Shown here piece after piece: positions 1 through 8,046 of a DNA stretch of 37,242 nt (positions within the stretch are counted from its first letter, which is position 1; every line of letters starts with the position of its first letter). The position numbers and the translations under genes are program-made. This stretch comes from an uncultured Planctomycetaceae bacterium (GTDB taxonomy: Bacteria; Planctomycetota; Planctomycetia; Planctomycetales; Planctomycetaceae), in the NCBI GenBank assembly GCA_903858815.1, contig CAIOKE010000344.1, positions 1 through 37,242 on the forward strand. The letters run 5' to 3'. The notes beneath the pieces were generated by a model. That model ran no database searches. It worked only from the letters and a program-made list of their open reading frames with translations, and was not told the DNA's origin.

Positions 1-206
1 ATCTCATCGTGATCGAGGGGGCCAATCACATGTCCTATGGTGGTGCCCTGCGGATTCGAGGCGGCGGCGTCACGGAAATCGTCAATTTTTGCACGACCAA
101 GTACTGGGATGCCTATCTGAAGAATTCGCAGGAGGCAAAAGAGTATTTACAGTCAGGCAAACTCTTAGAAGACTTTGCCGATAAGTGCACGTTGGATAAG
201 AAGTAA
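1..206 (+). CDS. Alpha/beta hydrolase, C-terminal fragment (5' end outside window)
   Basis: The frame is open from the first bases of the window (codons from position 3) to a TAA at 204-206, so only about the last 67 residues are present. The visible part contains GANHMSYGG. A G-x-N-H stretch like this commonly carries the catalytic histidine of dienelactone-hydrolase or chlorophyllase-like alpha/beta hydrolases. A short helical tail ending in LDKK follows. The GTG at position 9 could be read as a start, but the frame continues upstream and a 65-residue protein beginning just before the catalytic histidine makes no sense as a unit, so I treat it as truncated by the window edge. It lies 55 bases upstream of another serine hydrolase on the same strand. 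The fold is inferred from the histidine motif only; substrate unknown. Confidence 0.6.
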   Translation, partial: LIVIEGANHMSYGGALRIRGGGVTEIVNFCTTKYWDAYLKNSQEAKEYLQSGKLLEDFADKCTLDKK

Positions 207-261
207 AGAGTTTGATTTGCGCAGTAAAGTCATCCTTTCAGGCGAGTTTCGAGAGGCGGAA

Positions 262-1791
262 ATGACGTTCCAGAGTTCGCTGAAATCAGACTCATCGTTT
301 TTGTGTCGCGATTGTAGTCGCCATCTTGTCCGGGGGCAAAACTTGTTTTTTCGGCTTGTTGTCATCGGCTGCGCGAGCCTCGGCTTTATTGCTTTCGTTT
401 TTGAAAGGTCGTCGCTGTATGTCCTACAAGCTCGGCAACAAGATCCCGAAGCTGAATTTAAAAAGCTAGATGCAAACGGCGATAACAGTATCTCCGCTGG
501 TGAATTCAAGGCGTTCCGGCCGAGTCGGATGATGCCTGATTTGTTCAAGCGACTCGACCGCGACGGTGATGGTTCGCTGTCGTTGGTGGAATTTCAAGTA
601 GTTGCGACAATGGGTTCGAAGGCTCGCAATGCAGGCAAGTCGGTGGAGAGCGAGAGGCCTTTGGCACTGAGTGAGCCAGCAATCGCCAAAGGGACGACAA
701 CCGAGCTTGAGCGATACCGAGCCGCATCAGAGTACTCAGCGCGGCATGCCGGTTTGTGCTTGCTGATCATGAAAGATGGTGAGATTGTTTTCGAGCAACA
801 CGTCGAAGGCTCCAGCCCCGAGAAAGCTTACCAGTTAGCGTCTGGTACAAAGAGCTTCTGGGGGCCAATTGCCCAAGTGGCGATCTCGGAGGGATTGTTC
901 ACGCTGGACGAGGTCGTCTCGGAGACATTGACCGAATGGAAGGGCGACCCGCGGAAGTTAAAAATCACGGTTCGCGATCTGCTTTCGTTCTCCAGCGGAC
1001 TGGAGGCTCCTCGGCGACTCTGGGCTGAGAAGAAGAAGGACTTGTACAAGCTGGTTCTCGAATTGCCTGCAACTGCCGAACCGGGTGCAGAGTTCGCTTA
1101 CAGCGAGGTTCATCTCTACGCGTTCGGCGAATTCTTCAAACGCAAGCTGACGGCTAAGTCGAATGCTTCGGCCAAGGGCGGAGAGCGACCTTGGGACTAC
1201 CTTAATCGCAAAATTCTGACTCCGATTGGGTTGACCAATTTGAGATGGGTCAAAGACGGTTCGGGCGACCCGGCGATGGGGGATGGAGCCGTACTGACCG
1301 CGCGTCAGTGGGCAATCTACGGCGAGTTCCTTCGTCTCGGGGGAGAATGTAAAGGAAAACAACTCGTGCCGAGCGAGCGATTGGCGGAATGTTTTTCAAG
1401 TTCTCGAGCGAATCCTGATTACGGTTTGACGTTTTGGTTGAATAAAGCGTCCGACAAACCTAACGCCGGAGTTGCTGATGCGGCGGGTGCGGGCCGGATG
1501 CGTTCATCGGATCAAGTTAGTGCACGTGGTATCGTACCTGGTAAGTTGCCTGATCTGGTGATGGCGGCGGGAGCAGGCCAGCAGAGGTTGCTTTTCAGTT
1601 CAGCCGAAAAGCTGGTCATCGTCCGGTTCGCCAACGCAGATATGCCGCGGCTGGTGATGGCAGGCAAGTATGACCAGCTCGATTTGACATTCAAAGACGA
1701 GGAGTTTTTCAACAAACTCCTCGAACCGGCACGAGACGGGAAGGAAGTCGATAGGAGCCCGAGCAGGGACGAAAGATTAGTGCCGCGATGA
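262..1791 (+). CDS. EF-hand and beta-lactamase-fold serine hydrolase, membrane-anchored or exported
   Basis: A 509-residue protein. The ATG at 262 is chosen because GAGAGG lies just upstream; the frame stays open further back to 175 without a better site. Residues about 28-49 form one hydrophobic segment, a signal anchor or uncleaved signal. Two EF-hand loops follow: DANGDNSISAGEF near residues 70-82 and DRDGDGSLSLVEF near 99-111. The rest resembles class C beta-lactamase/6-aminohexanoate-dimer-hydrolase-type enzymes: SGTK at 194-197 fits the SxxK nucleophile/general-base motif and YSE at 280-282 stands where YxN is usual. It is probably an extracytoplasmic esterase, amidase or peptidase whose EF hands bind calcium; the substrate cannot be read from sequence. 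The last ~20 residues are charged and run into a carboxylesterase remnant, so the C-terminus may be altered by a rearrangement. Confidence 0.82.
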   Translation: MTFQSSLKSDSSFLCRDCSRHLVRGQNLFFRLVVIGCASLGFIAFVFERSSLYVLQARQQDPEAEFKKLDANGDNSISAGEFKAFRPSRMMPDLFKRLDRDGDGSLSLVEFQVVATMGSKARNAGKSVESERPLALSEPAIAKGTTTELERYRAASEYSARHAGLCLLIMKDGEIVFEQHVEGSSPEKAYQLASGTKSFWGPIAQVAISEGLFTLDEVVSETLTEWKGDPRKLKITVRDLLSFSSGLEAPRRLWAEKKKDLYKLVLELPATAEPGAEFAYSEVHLYAFGEFFKRKLTAKSNASAKGGERPWDYLNRKILTPIGLTNLRWVKDGSGDPAMGDGAVLTARQWAIYGEFLRLGGECKGKQLVPSERLAECFSSSRANPDYGLTFWLNKASDKPNAGVADAAGAGRMRSSDQVSARGIVPGKLPDLVMAAGAGQQRLLFSSAEKLVIVRFANADMPRLVMAGKYDQLDLTFKDEEFFNKLLEPARDGKEVDRSPSRDERLVPR

Positions 1792-1919
1792 TGGACTACT
1801 GGTTGGCCTTCATGAAGGACGGCAAGCCCAGCAGCAAGCAGTTACCCGACTGGCCAGCGTATCAACCCGCGTCACCCAAAATGATGGTCTTTGGGAACGA
1901 AAGCATCGCTGCACGATAA
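1755..1919 (+). pseudogene. Remnant of a type-B carboxylesterase (C-terminal ~45 residues only)
   Basis: In the third forward frame, out of register with the upstream hydrolase, a 54-codon stretch between a TAG at 1752-1754 and a TAA at 1917-1919 reads ISAAMMDYWLAFMKDGKP, then LPDWPAYQPASPKMMVFG. This is the characteristic C-terminus of para-nitrobenzyl-esterase/type-B carboxylesterases: a helix ending YW..F...G.P, then LP.WPxY, then MxFG. The catalytic core is absent, and the fragment overlaps the last 37 bases of the serine hydrolase gene. It is best read as the tail of a deleted gene. The ATG pair at 1788-1793 could start a 43-residue peptide, but it has no convincing ribosome-binding site. 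Family assignment by motif; loss of the rest is directly visible. Confidence 0.6.
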
Positions 1920-2004
1920 GAGGAGACTCTGATTACCGGGTGTACAAATCATCCGCAGAGACCCTCATGCGTAGGAAAAAGTAAAAATCGGGGGCGGAAG
2001 GAAA

Positions 2005-3081
2005 ATGATCAGCAAACGAGCAAAAAGTTTCGTGGTTTTCATGATCGCGATAGCCCTCAGCCTCAGCAACACTTTGGCGCAGGATGCCCCAGACAATTCT
2101 GAGAGTCAAAATCGGCGCGCAACCCAAGGAACGAATAGGCCGCAGCGGCAAGGCGGAGAACCTCGCAAACAGATCAATCCGCGTCAGCGTGAGGCGGTGC
2201 GGAAGTTGCGTGAACGGACAGAAAATGGTCCTGTTCCGGCTGGGCTCGAACGACGGAAAATTCAAGTTGGTAAGACTGAGCGGGAGTACTTCATCAACAT
2301 CCCTCAATCGTGCCAGGACAAGCCGTCGCCGGTTGTCTTTGTGCTCCATGGCGGAGCAACCAGCAGCGGAATTGCGATGCATCTGAAAACCGATTTTACC
2401 AAACTCGGGGCCAGTGCCGGTTACGTCACGGTGTATCCAAGTGGAATCAACGGATGGAACATAGGTAGCCATGACATGTATTCGGTACAGCGACGGACTA
2501 GCAATGCCGATGATGTCGGATTTTTTCGAACGATGTTCGATGAACTTATCGAGAAAAAAATTGCCGATCCCGCTCGGATTTATTTAGTCGGTGGAAGCAA
2601 TGGCGGGGTGATGACCCAATATCTCGTTTGCAATCTTGCAGATCGCATTGCGGCCGCCGGGGTAATTGTGGCTACTTTGCCAAGAGCAGCCGAGACCAAG
2701 TGGCCCAAACCTACCAAGCCAGTGCCGATGATCGTGCTGCTAGGTACGGAGGATCCGATGAAACCATGGGATGGGAATCGAGACCAGATGAGTGCCGAGG
2801 AGACGATCGCTTATTGGCGCAAGCAGAACAAGTGCGACAGCGAGGGGAAAAAATGGGAATTACCGGACAAGGATCCCAGGGATGGGTGCCGGATCCACGC
2901 TCAGCGTTGGGGGGGAACAGCTCCAGTGGTTTTCTATACGATGCAAGGGCATGGGCATGGTTGGCCGATGCAGCGGCGTCGAGCCAATGAAGATCTGGGT
3001 AAAGGGACCAACGACATTTCGGCACCGGAGGAATTCTGGGGATTCTTCGAAAAGCTGCGATCGTCGAAGAGCGTTCCATAA
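2005..3081 (+). CDS. Secreted PHB-depolymerase/feruloyl-esterase-like alpha/beta hydrolase
   Basis: A 358-residue protein. The ATG at 2005 is preceded by GGAAGG at good spacing. Residues 1-25 form a signal peptide ending near LAQ, followed by a polar, arginine/glutamine-rich linker (about 26-85). The catalytic domain starts with VFVLHGG (HGG at 115-117, oxyanion region). It has GGSNGG with the nucleophile Ser198 in a GxSxG context, LLGTEDPMKPW around residue 250 (likely the acid region) and GHGHGWP at 315-321, which supplies the catalytic histidine. This order and the GGSNGG sequence match the LpqC/poly(3-hydroxybutyrate) depolymerase family. The role is probably hydrolysis of ester bonds in extracellular polymers or polysaccharide decorations. 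It stands alone, behind a ~85-base spacer after the carboxylesterase remnant and before a hairpin at 3161-3181. Confidence 0.85.
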   Translation: MISKRAKSFVVFMIAIALSLSNTLAQDAPDNSESQNRRATQGTNRPQRQGGEPRKQINPRQREAVRKLRERTENGPVPAGLERRKIQVGKTEREYFINIPQSCQDKPSPVVFVLHGGATSSGIAMHLKTDFTKLGASAGYVTVYPSGINGWNIGSHDMYSVQRRTSNADDVGFFRTMFDELIEKKIADPARIYLVGGSNGGVMTQYLVCNLADRIAAAGVIVATLPRAAETKWPKPTKPVPMIVLLGTEDPMKPWDGNRDQMSAEETIAYWRKQNKCDSEGKKWELPDKDPRDGCRIHAQRWGGTAPVVFYTMQGHGHGWPMQRRRANEDLGKGTNDISAPEEFWGFFEKLRSSKSVP

Positions 3082-3160
3082 GTTAGCTTCATTCGGATAA
3101 ACCTACAGCGAGCCAAAACCGAAATAAATGGCACCGTTGCGAGTCCAAGAAACCGCCTCC

Positions 3161-3181
3161 ATTTTCGGCGAAGCCGAAAAT
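3161..3181. terminator. Perfect hairpin downstream of the PHB-depolymerase-like gene
   Basis: ATTTTCGGC (3161-3169) pairs perfectly with GCCGAAAAT (3173-3181) around a GAA loop. It lies 80 bases after the TAA of the preceding gene. The A/T ends of the stem could act as a weak U-tract in either direction, so it is a plausible bidirectional terminator, although no long T-run follows. Confidence 0.45.
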
Positions 3182-3185
3182 CTAG

Positions 3186-3294
3186 AGTAGACAAGAGAAA
3201 GTAGAGCAGTACAGCGTTCATACCCGACAGATTCTCCAGGGTATTGGACGTTCGCTACCAATCCACCTTCTCTTGTCTACTCGTTCTACTTTCC
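3186..3294. repeat. 14-bp inverted repeat with an embedded shorter repeat
   Basis: AGTAGACAAGAGAA (3186-3199) has its exact reverse complement at 3268-3281, with 68 bases between. Next to both arms there is a second matching pair, GAAAGTAGA (3197-3205) and TCTACTTTC (3286-3294). This may be the ends of a small decayed element or a long-range hairpin. No transposase or target duplication was seen. Confidence 0.5.
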
Positions 3295-3690
3295 ACTCTC
3301 CACTTTCTGTGCCCCCCTTCTCTCTCTCTCCGACCTCTCTGAACCTGCGGTTCCGCCTGCCGCGTTTCTGCGTAGCTGCAATCCCCACAGCCGCGTCATC
3401 GTTGCGCCTTTCAGAAGTACGGCTGCTGCTGCTGAACCGAACGCTGGTGGGGCGAAAAGACACTGCGATTCAGCGGAAGCCTTACTCGCCCAGGTTGGAC
3501 TTTGCGTTCCCTGCCTCCTGACCCCTACCCCCTGACCGCAATCAAAACCGATTGAATCTTCCCACACAAAAAATCACTGCTTCGAGCCTGTGGAAACTGC
3601 GCCACCACCCGGGGTGCCCCACGCTGGAGACCTCAAGCCTGTGGGTTCTGGTCGCATGGAACGTGATATTCGCACCAGGATATTTCGGCT

Positions 3691-4338
3691 GTACGTAAAA
3701 TTCAGTGCGGGGTGTCGCTGTGCCGTCCGAGTGTTGATGAATCCTTACCACCAGAGGACACGGTGGTCAGTGGTCAGTGCGTGCAAAATCTCCCTTGGGA
3801 GTGCGAGGCTCCTGCCAAGCCGAAGTCAAATGCCAGTGTTCAGTTGTCGTTGTTCGCCGACAACGGTAGCCCGGGGATTCCTGACGCCAGTGACAAAAGT
3901 CGGCGGAGGCCGTCCAATCGACTTCAGTCCATTGAAAACCCTCGTGTTTTTGCATTACGTGGCCGAGCAGGCATGCTTGGGCTGCCTTTTTGTCCTCGGC
4001 GTCATTCCTGCCCGGCCGCTTTGTCCACACAGAGCCGCAAGTCGGCCCACGTTTGCCAGTCGCTCAGCTATTCCGTGGGCGGATAAGTACTAAGCAAACG
4101 GGCTCCTGCGTCATCGTACCGAACTGGTGCTCGGTGGTCGTAGCATGGGCTTCAGCCCGTGTTGCCCACCGCATGCAAGCCCCCCCGGCGAGCCGTCAGC
4201 GTCAGCTGACGGGTGTTGTTATCTGTGTCTGAGTGGTTGTGTTTTTTCTGACACGTAAGCAGTGTCCAGTGCGTTTTTCGCCGACCTCATCAAACTGCAA
4301 CCTGCAGGTGCGAACATGATTGTTCGTTGATTCGTTTC
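3691..4338 (+). repeat. Composite extragenic repeat, copy A
   Basis: Three blocks occur in the same order as in the inverted copy at 8557-8904. Block 1 is 3691-3762, beginning GTACGTAAAATTC and ending near GGACACGG. Block 2 is the core at 3791-3822, containing GCGAGGCTCC. Block 3 runs from AGCTGACGGGTGTTG at 4204 to CCTGCAGGTG at 4310, with weaker similarity to about 4338. Blocks 1 and 3 match the other copy at roughly 75-85% by eye. About 380 bases between blocks 2 and 3 are absent from copy B. No protein is encoded. Confidence 0.7.
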
Positions 4339-4459
4339 GGTGGGCGGTGAGGATAAACTGCCGGACACGAGGCTGTTTGTGCTGGCTCGAAAGGAAGCGG
4401 GGTTATTGTGCCCCCCCGATACTCGGAGCTGTTAGTGGCGGTATTGAAGGTGTAAGAGA

Positions 4460-5284
4460 ATGAAACCAGGGACGCGGACGGATGCCTACGCTGAAGCTGT
4501 TCTCGCGGATCGTCCCGTGGGATACTGGCGATTGAACGAGCGGACATGCAATGAGCAGGTAGCTGACGAATCAGGTCACAACAATCACGGAAGTTTTGTC
4601 GGTCGCCCATCTCCTGGTCAACAAGGAGCGATTCGCGGTAGTGCGAATTGTTCCATGTCGTTTGCCTCTGACGCTCATATCAGTATTTCCCATTCACCGG
4701 ATTTCAGCATTCAAACAAGCGGAGAAGGTTTGTCTGTCGAAGTCTGGATGCGGCCAGATACCTTGCTCTATGAGGGTGAAGGCAACAGGAAGTACATCCA
4801 CTGGCTCGGCAAAGGTAAACCAACGCAGCGTGGCGAACCGAAACATCTGGAATGGGGATTCCGGCTCTATTCAAGTGACCATCCGCGGCGTCCCAGTCGA
4901 ATCTCGGCGTACGCGTGGAACCCTCAGGGTGGCGAAGGAGCCGGTGCGTGGTACGAAGGTGATCCTGTTGCCGAGGGAGAATGGATTCATCTGGTCGCCT
5001 GCTTCCAGCATTACGTTAAGCCGAGCGTAATGAAGACCGGCGTCCAGCTGTTCGTCAACGGGGAATTTGTTCAGGGACCGCCGTCATCCGGCACGCTCTA
5101 CTTCAACGAGGGAAGTTGGTCAGTCGTTCCCCGGAGTGGCGATGCCCCTTTACGGCTCGCCACCCGCAGTGCAACAGCCAATAGCTTTCTCACAGGCGGC
5201 ATCGACGAAGTGGCGGTTTACGCAGAAGTGCTGACGCCGCAGAGAATCAAGCGGCACTACGATATTGGAAACGGAAGTTCATGA
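4460..5284 (+). CDS. LamG / concanavalin A-like domain protein
   Basis: A 274-residue protein from the ATG at 4460; only a weak purine stretch (GAAGG, 4445-4449) precedes it. The opening VGYWRLNE followed by DESGHNNHGSF is the classic start of a LamG-like jelly-roll (Laminin_G_3) domain. It continues with FSIQTSGEGLSVEVWMRPD, a WIHLVACFQ strand, VQLFVNGEFVQGP, and a final GGIDEVAVYAEVLTPQRIKRHY, which is the standard C-terminal strand and helix of these domains. The protein is essentially one such domain and has no visible signal peptide or enzyme domain. In planctomycetes these domains usually decorate large surface or sugar-binding proteins, so a free-standing copy may be a fragment of a larger ancestor. 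Function beyond likely carbohydrate or protein binding cannot be stated. Confidence 0.75.
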   Translation: MKPGTRTDAYAEAVLADRPVGYWRLNERTCNEQVADESGHNNHGSFVGRPSPGQQGAIRGSANCSMSFASDAHISISHSPDFSIQTSGEGLSVEVWMRPDTLLYEGEGNRKYIHWLGKGKPTQRGEPKHLEWGFRLYSSDHPRRPSRISAYAWNPQGGEGAGAWYEGDPVAEGEWIHLVACFQHYVKPSVMKTGVQLFVNGEFVQGPPSSGTLYFNEGSWSVVPRSGDAPLRLATRSATANSFLTGGIDEVAVYAEVLTPQRIKRHYDIGNGSS

Positions 5285-5344
5285 GGTTGATGAGCGAACC
5301 GGGCGACGACCTTTGGCAGAGAGTGTGTTTGTGCGGGGAATGAA

Positions 5345-6079
5345 ATGAACGCCAAAGATGCACAGCAGAAACTCAGGTCCCTCGCCTCACCCGACGTGGC
5401 GAAGTCGTCTCTGCGTTTCTTCAAGACCGGGCCGGGGCAGTACGGCGAGGGCGACATCTTCATCGGCATCAAAGTTCCGACCCTGCGAAAAGTGTCTCGT
5501 GAGTTCCGCTCATTGCCCCTGGAAGAAATTGAATCGCTTCTGCATTCGCCGATCCACGAAGAACGGCACCTCGCGTTGATGATCCTCGTGTTACAGGTTG
5601 CGAAGTGCGACGAGACTTTCCGGCGAGTCGCTTTTGATTTCTACCTGGAGAACACCAGGTTCATCAATAACTGGGACCTGGTGGACTGCTCGGCACCACA
5701 GATTGCAGGCGGGTATTTGCTGGACAAATCAAGGCAGCCGTTGCTTAAGCTCACCAGATCGAAATCTCTCTGGGAACGCCGGATCGCGATTGTCTCGACG
5801 CAGCACTTCATTCGCAACGATGACTTCGCCGATACGCTGACGATCAGCGAGAAGTTCCTGAATGACGAGGAAGATCTCATTCACAAAGCGTCGGGCTGGA
5901 TGCTGCGAGAAGTTGGACAGAAAGCTCGGGCGGTCCTGGCAGCATTTCTCGATCAGCACGCAGCAGGCATGCCGCGAACGATGTTGAGATATGCCATTGA
6001 GAAATTCCCTCCCGAACAGCGACGTGGATATCTGGGTAGAAAACGCACACTGAAACAGGGTGTCACCAATGGCCTTTGA
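5345..6079 (+). CDS. DNA alkylation repair protein, AlkD-type HEAT-repeat DNA glycosylase
   Basis: A 244-residue cytoplasmic protein from the ATG at 5345. GGGGAATGAA just upstream gives a possible ribosome-binding site. It matches the DNA_alkylation family in length and motifs: KVPTLRKVSREF near residue 40, NNWDLVD at 108-114, LWERRIAIVST at 142-152, HKASGWMLREVGQK and MPRTMLRYAIEKF towards the end. By position, W110, D114 and R145/R146 correspond to the Trp/Asp/Arg set that binds the lesion in Bacillus AlkD, so the enzyme should be active. Its known role is release of N3- and N7-alkylated purines without flipping the base. The stop codon overlaps the start of the TfoX-N gene, which suggests co-translation. 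Confidence 0.9.
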   Translation: MNAKDAQQKLRSLASPDVAKSSLRFFKTGPGQYGEGDIFIGIKVPTLRKVSREFRSLPLEEIESLLHSPIHEERHLALMILVLQVAKCDETFRRVAFDFYLENTRFINNWDLVDCSAPQIAGGYLLDKSRQPLLKLTRSKSLWERRIAIVSTQHFIRNDDFADTLTISEKFLNDEEDLIHKASGWMLREVGQKARAVLAAFLDQHAAGMPRTMLRYAIEKFPPEQRRGYLGRKRTLKQGVTNGL

Positions 6080-6398
6080 CAAGACACTCGCCGGTCGTAT
6101 CCGTGACGCCCTCGCACGCAAAAGGAAAATCGAAGAGAGGAAGATGTTCGGCTGCATCTGCTTCCTGCTCAACGGCAATGCTCTGGCCGGTGTCTGGAAG
6201 GATCGACTGATCGCCCGCCTCGGCCCCGCCGAAGCAGAAGCAGCATTGCTGGAGCCACACGTGCGGGTGTTCGACATCACCGGCAAGCCGATGAGGAATT
6301 GGGTGGCGGTCAAGCCTGAGGGCGTTGAGGATGAGGATCAGTTGAATTCCTGGATTGATCGGGCCATCAGGTTCGTAAAGACGCTGCCAGGGAAGTGA
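6069..6398 (+). CDS. TfoX N-terminal domain protein
   Basis: A 109-residue protein. The ATG at 6069 overlaps the end of the AlkD-like gene by 11 bases. AGGGTG lies about 10 bases upstream of it and favours this start over the GTG at 6060. RKIEERKMFGCICFLLNGNAL, followed by GVWKDRLIARLGP, is the signature of the stand-alone TfoX N-terminal domain (the MFGG-type motif here reads MFGC). C-terminal residues such as WVAVKPEGVEDEDQL fit the same family. Full-length TfoX/Sxy activates competence genes in gammaproteobacteria, but isolated N-domains are widespread and their role is unknown. Overlap with a repair gene suggests shared expression, possibly a stress or DNA-modification response (inference). 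Confidence 0.85.
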   Translation: MAFDKTLAGRIRDALARKRKIEERKMFGCICFLLNGNALAGVWKDRLIARLGPAEAEAALLEPHVRVFDITGKPMRNWVAVKPEGVEDEDQLNSWIDRAIRFVKTLPGK

Positions 6399-6598
6399 AC
6401 GAGCAACGCTGTCATCAGGCGACGTGTTTCGCTGCTCGCTCTGCTTTCCACTCTCTGAATCGCCCGCATCACCCCTGGCTTCCACTGTCATGTTCCAGCG
6501 TCGCAGCAATCCTCGCCACTCCGGAATCGCGGCAATCTTCCGGAGCATGACAGTTTCTGCTGAACCCAATACGGATGTGACTACCAGTTTGTTCTCCG

Positions 6599-7585
6599 TT
6601 AACGCAGATTTTTCTGCATGGCCCTCGTCCTTTGTTTCGCATCAAACGCCTCGGGTTTGAATTGTTTGCCGATTGTTTCCATTACGGTCACATAGAGATC
6701 GTGGTCTGGATGCTCCATGATATCGAGGAGTCGGGTGAAGCCGAGTTCGCCACCACAGTCTTCCGGCGGGCAGGCTCGCTCACCTTCCAGGCAACGCGGA
6801 AGTTTTGCTTTGGGTTCGAGGGGCGGAATGCCTTCGAACAGGATTTCGTGCTGCCAGTTGTTACCACCATCGTATTCGTATCGGAAGCTGAAGGGTTTGC
6901 CATCCGTCGGCAGGAATTGGCTGAGACAGACCTCTTCCACAACGTCTTCCTCAAGCCGGTCTTCGCTGTCAGGATCACTTTCGGCCTCGTCATCCAGCAG
7001 TTCGGAATCACATCCTACAAAACGTGTGATTATGAACTCATAATCGTGGTGGTTTTCCCACCCCATTGCGTTCTGGATGTGAGTATGGAGTTTGTCGAGC
7101 GTGCAGTCTCTGACCTGAATTCTTCTCCAGATCGGGGGCTGGACTCCCAGCAGAGTAATCTTGAATTGATAGACAGTCTTTGTAAGTTTTGGCTGTCGGG
7201 TTGTTTCGCTTGCCGGCGTATCCGGAAAGACGTTGGCCATCAGGCAGCTGCCAAGCTTCATCGTGATTTCTGCCAGAATCGAAGCCTGGGGGTCGGCAGC
7301 TTTGGCCATGGCAGCGGCCAGGCACTTCAGGACAGTGGCGACCTCAGCCGTCGTGAAGCTAACGCCCATCGTCTGCAGCTTTTTCTTCAGCTTCGCTGGC
7401 ATTCCCGGAATCGCGGCGGCAGTGGCGCAGTCGGCATTATCGAGGGGGAAGTCATCAATTGGCTCATGATTATCGCTGAGCTCTTTGGCTAATATCGTTG
7501 TGGTATTGATGAAGTCGGCCAGTACAGCCGCCTCATGTGCAGCGTCGTTTGGTTCTGATTTTCTGCGGGCCATTTCCATTTCCAT
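6599..7585 (-). CDS. pRiA4b ORF-3 family protein
   Basis: A 328-residue protein on the minus strand. Three in-frame ATGs lie close together (7585, 7579, 7573); the purine-rich GGAAATGGAA favours the innermost, but I report the longest. The N-terminal ~130 residues are helical and unrecognised. The C-terminal half carries the plasmid pRiA4b ORF-3 domain: VYQFKITLLGVQPPIWRRIQV, LHTHIQNAMGWENHHDYEF, an acidic insert, FRYEYDGGNNWQHEILFEG and ERACPPEDCGG near the end. Proteins of this family are often found beside plasmid or IS1096-type elements, and their biochemical role is not settled. Here it faces the TfoX gene tail to tail and no transposase is visible, so if it arrived with a mobile element the rest has gone. 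Confidence 0.85.
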   Translation of the reverse strand: MEMEMARRKSEPNDAAHEAAVLADFINTTTILAKELSDNHEPIDDFPLDNADCATAAAIPGMPAKLKKKLQTMGVSFTTAEVATVLKCLAAAMAKAADPQASILAEITMKLGSCLMANVFPDTPASETTRQPKLTKTVYQFKITLLGVQPPIWRRIQVRDCTLDKLHTHIQNAMGWENHHDYEFIITRFVGCDSELLDDEAESDPDSEDRLEEDVVEEVCLSQFLPTDGKPFSFRYEYDGGNNWQHEILFEGIPPLEPKAKLPRCLEGERACPPEDCGGELGFTRLLDIMEHPDHDLYVTVMETIGKQFKPEAFDAKQRTRAMQKNLR

Positions 7586-8046
7586 TCTGGTGAAGCCACC
7601 TGACCTGGTGGCGAGTAAGTACGTGTCAATGAAGTCAATAAATGTCCTGGCCGTGCTTCTTTGGTGGCGACACTGCGAATGTCACCTCGTCAGCAGGTGG
7701 TCGCGGAAGTGCCTTGACGTGATCGAATTGTGTCATCGCTACTGTTACAGTGCAGCCTGCCAGATTGAGTGACCTGCAACACAATGGAGGCGAATCATTT
7801 CTGAAGTCGCCCCCTGCAGTTCTCTGGACTCAGACCGGCACCATATTTCCTTGTGCTTTGTTAAGCAACCATCTGAATGCAGGTTTCCTTGTGCCGTGAT
7901 ACCACTGTTTTTCTCAAGTCATCCGGCGATTGGCCTGACAGGCGCACACGGCTGGCGTGCTGCTGTTTGTCTCTTTTTCCTGAAATCTGATACATCTTAC
8001 CATGTTTCGGGGGCAATCAGCAGGCCAGAGAGGCGGAGGGTGCAGC
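7586..8046. other. Intergenic region without recognised gene
   Basis: About 460 bases separate the divergent pRiA4b-type gene and the HAD-like gene. A short hairpin (GCCACC, six-base loop, GGTGGC) lies near 7595-7612. No convincing promoter, RNA gene or coding frame was seen. Confidence 0.5.

Larger units (their letters stand above)
3082..4459. other. Gene-free region of ~1.4 kb with repeats
   Basis: No reading frame here resembles a protein family. The region holds a hairpin (3161-3181), a long-range inverted repeat (3186-3294), pyrimidine-rich low-complexity DNA around 3290-3350 and 3505-3540, a composite extragenic repeat (3691-4338), and a small hairpin at 4144-4160 (GGGCT, loop TC, AGCCC). 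Open frames crossing it are composed of repeat sequence and have no convincing start signals. Confidence 0.6.
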
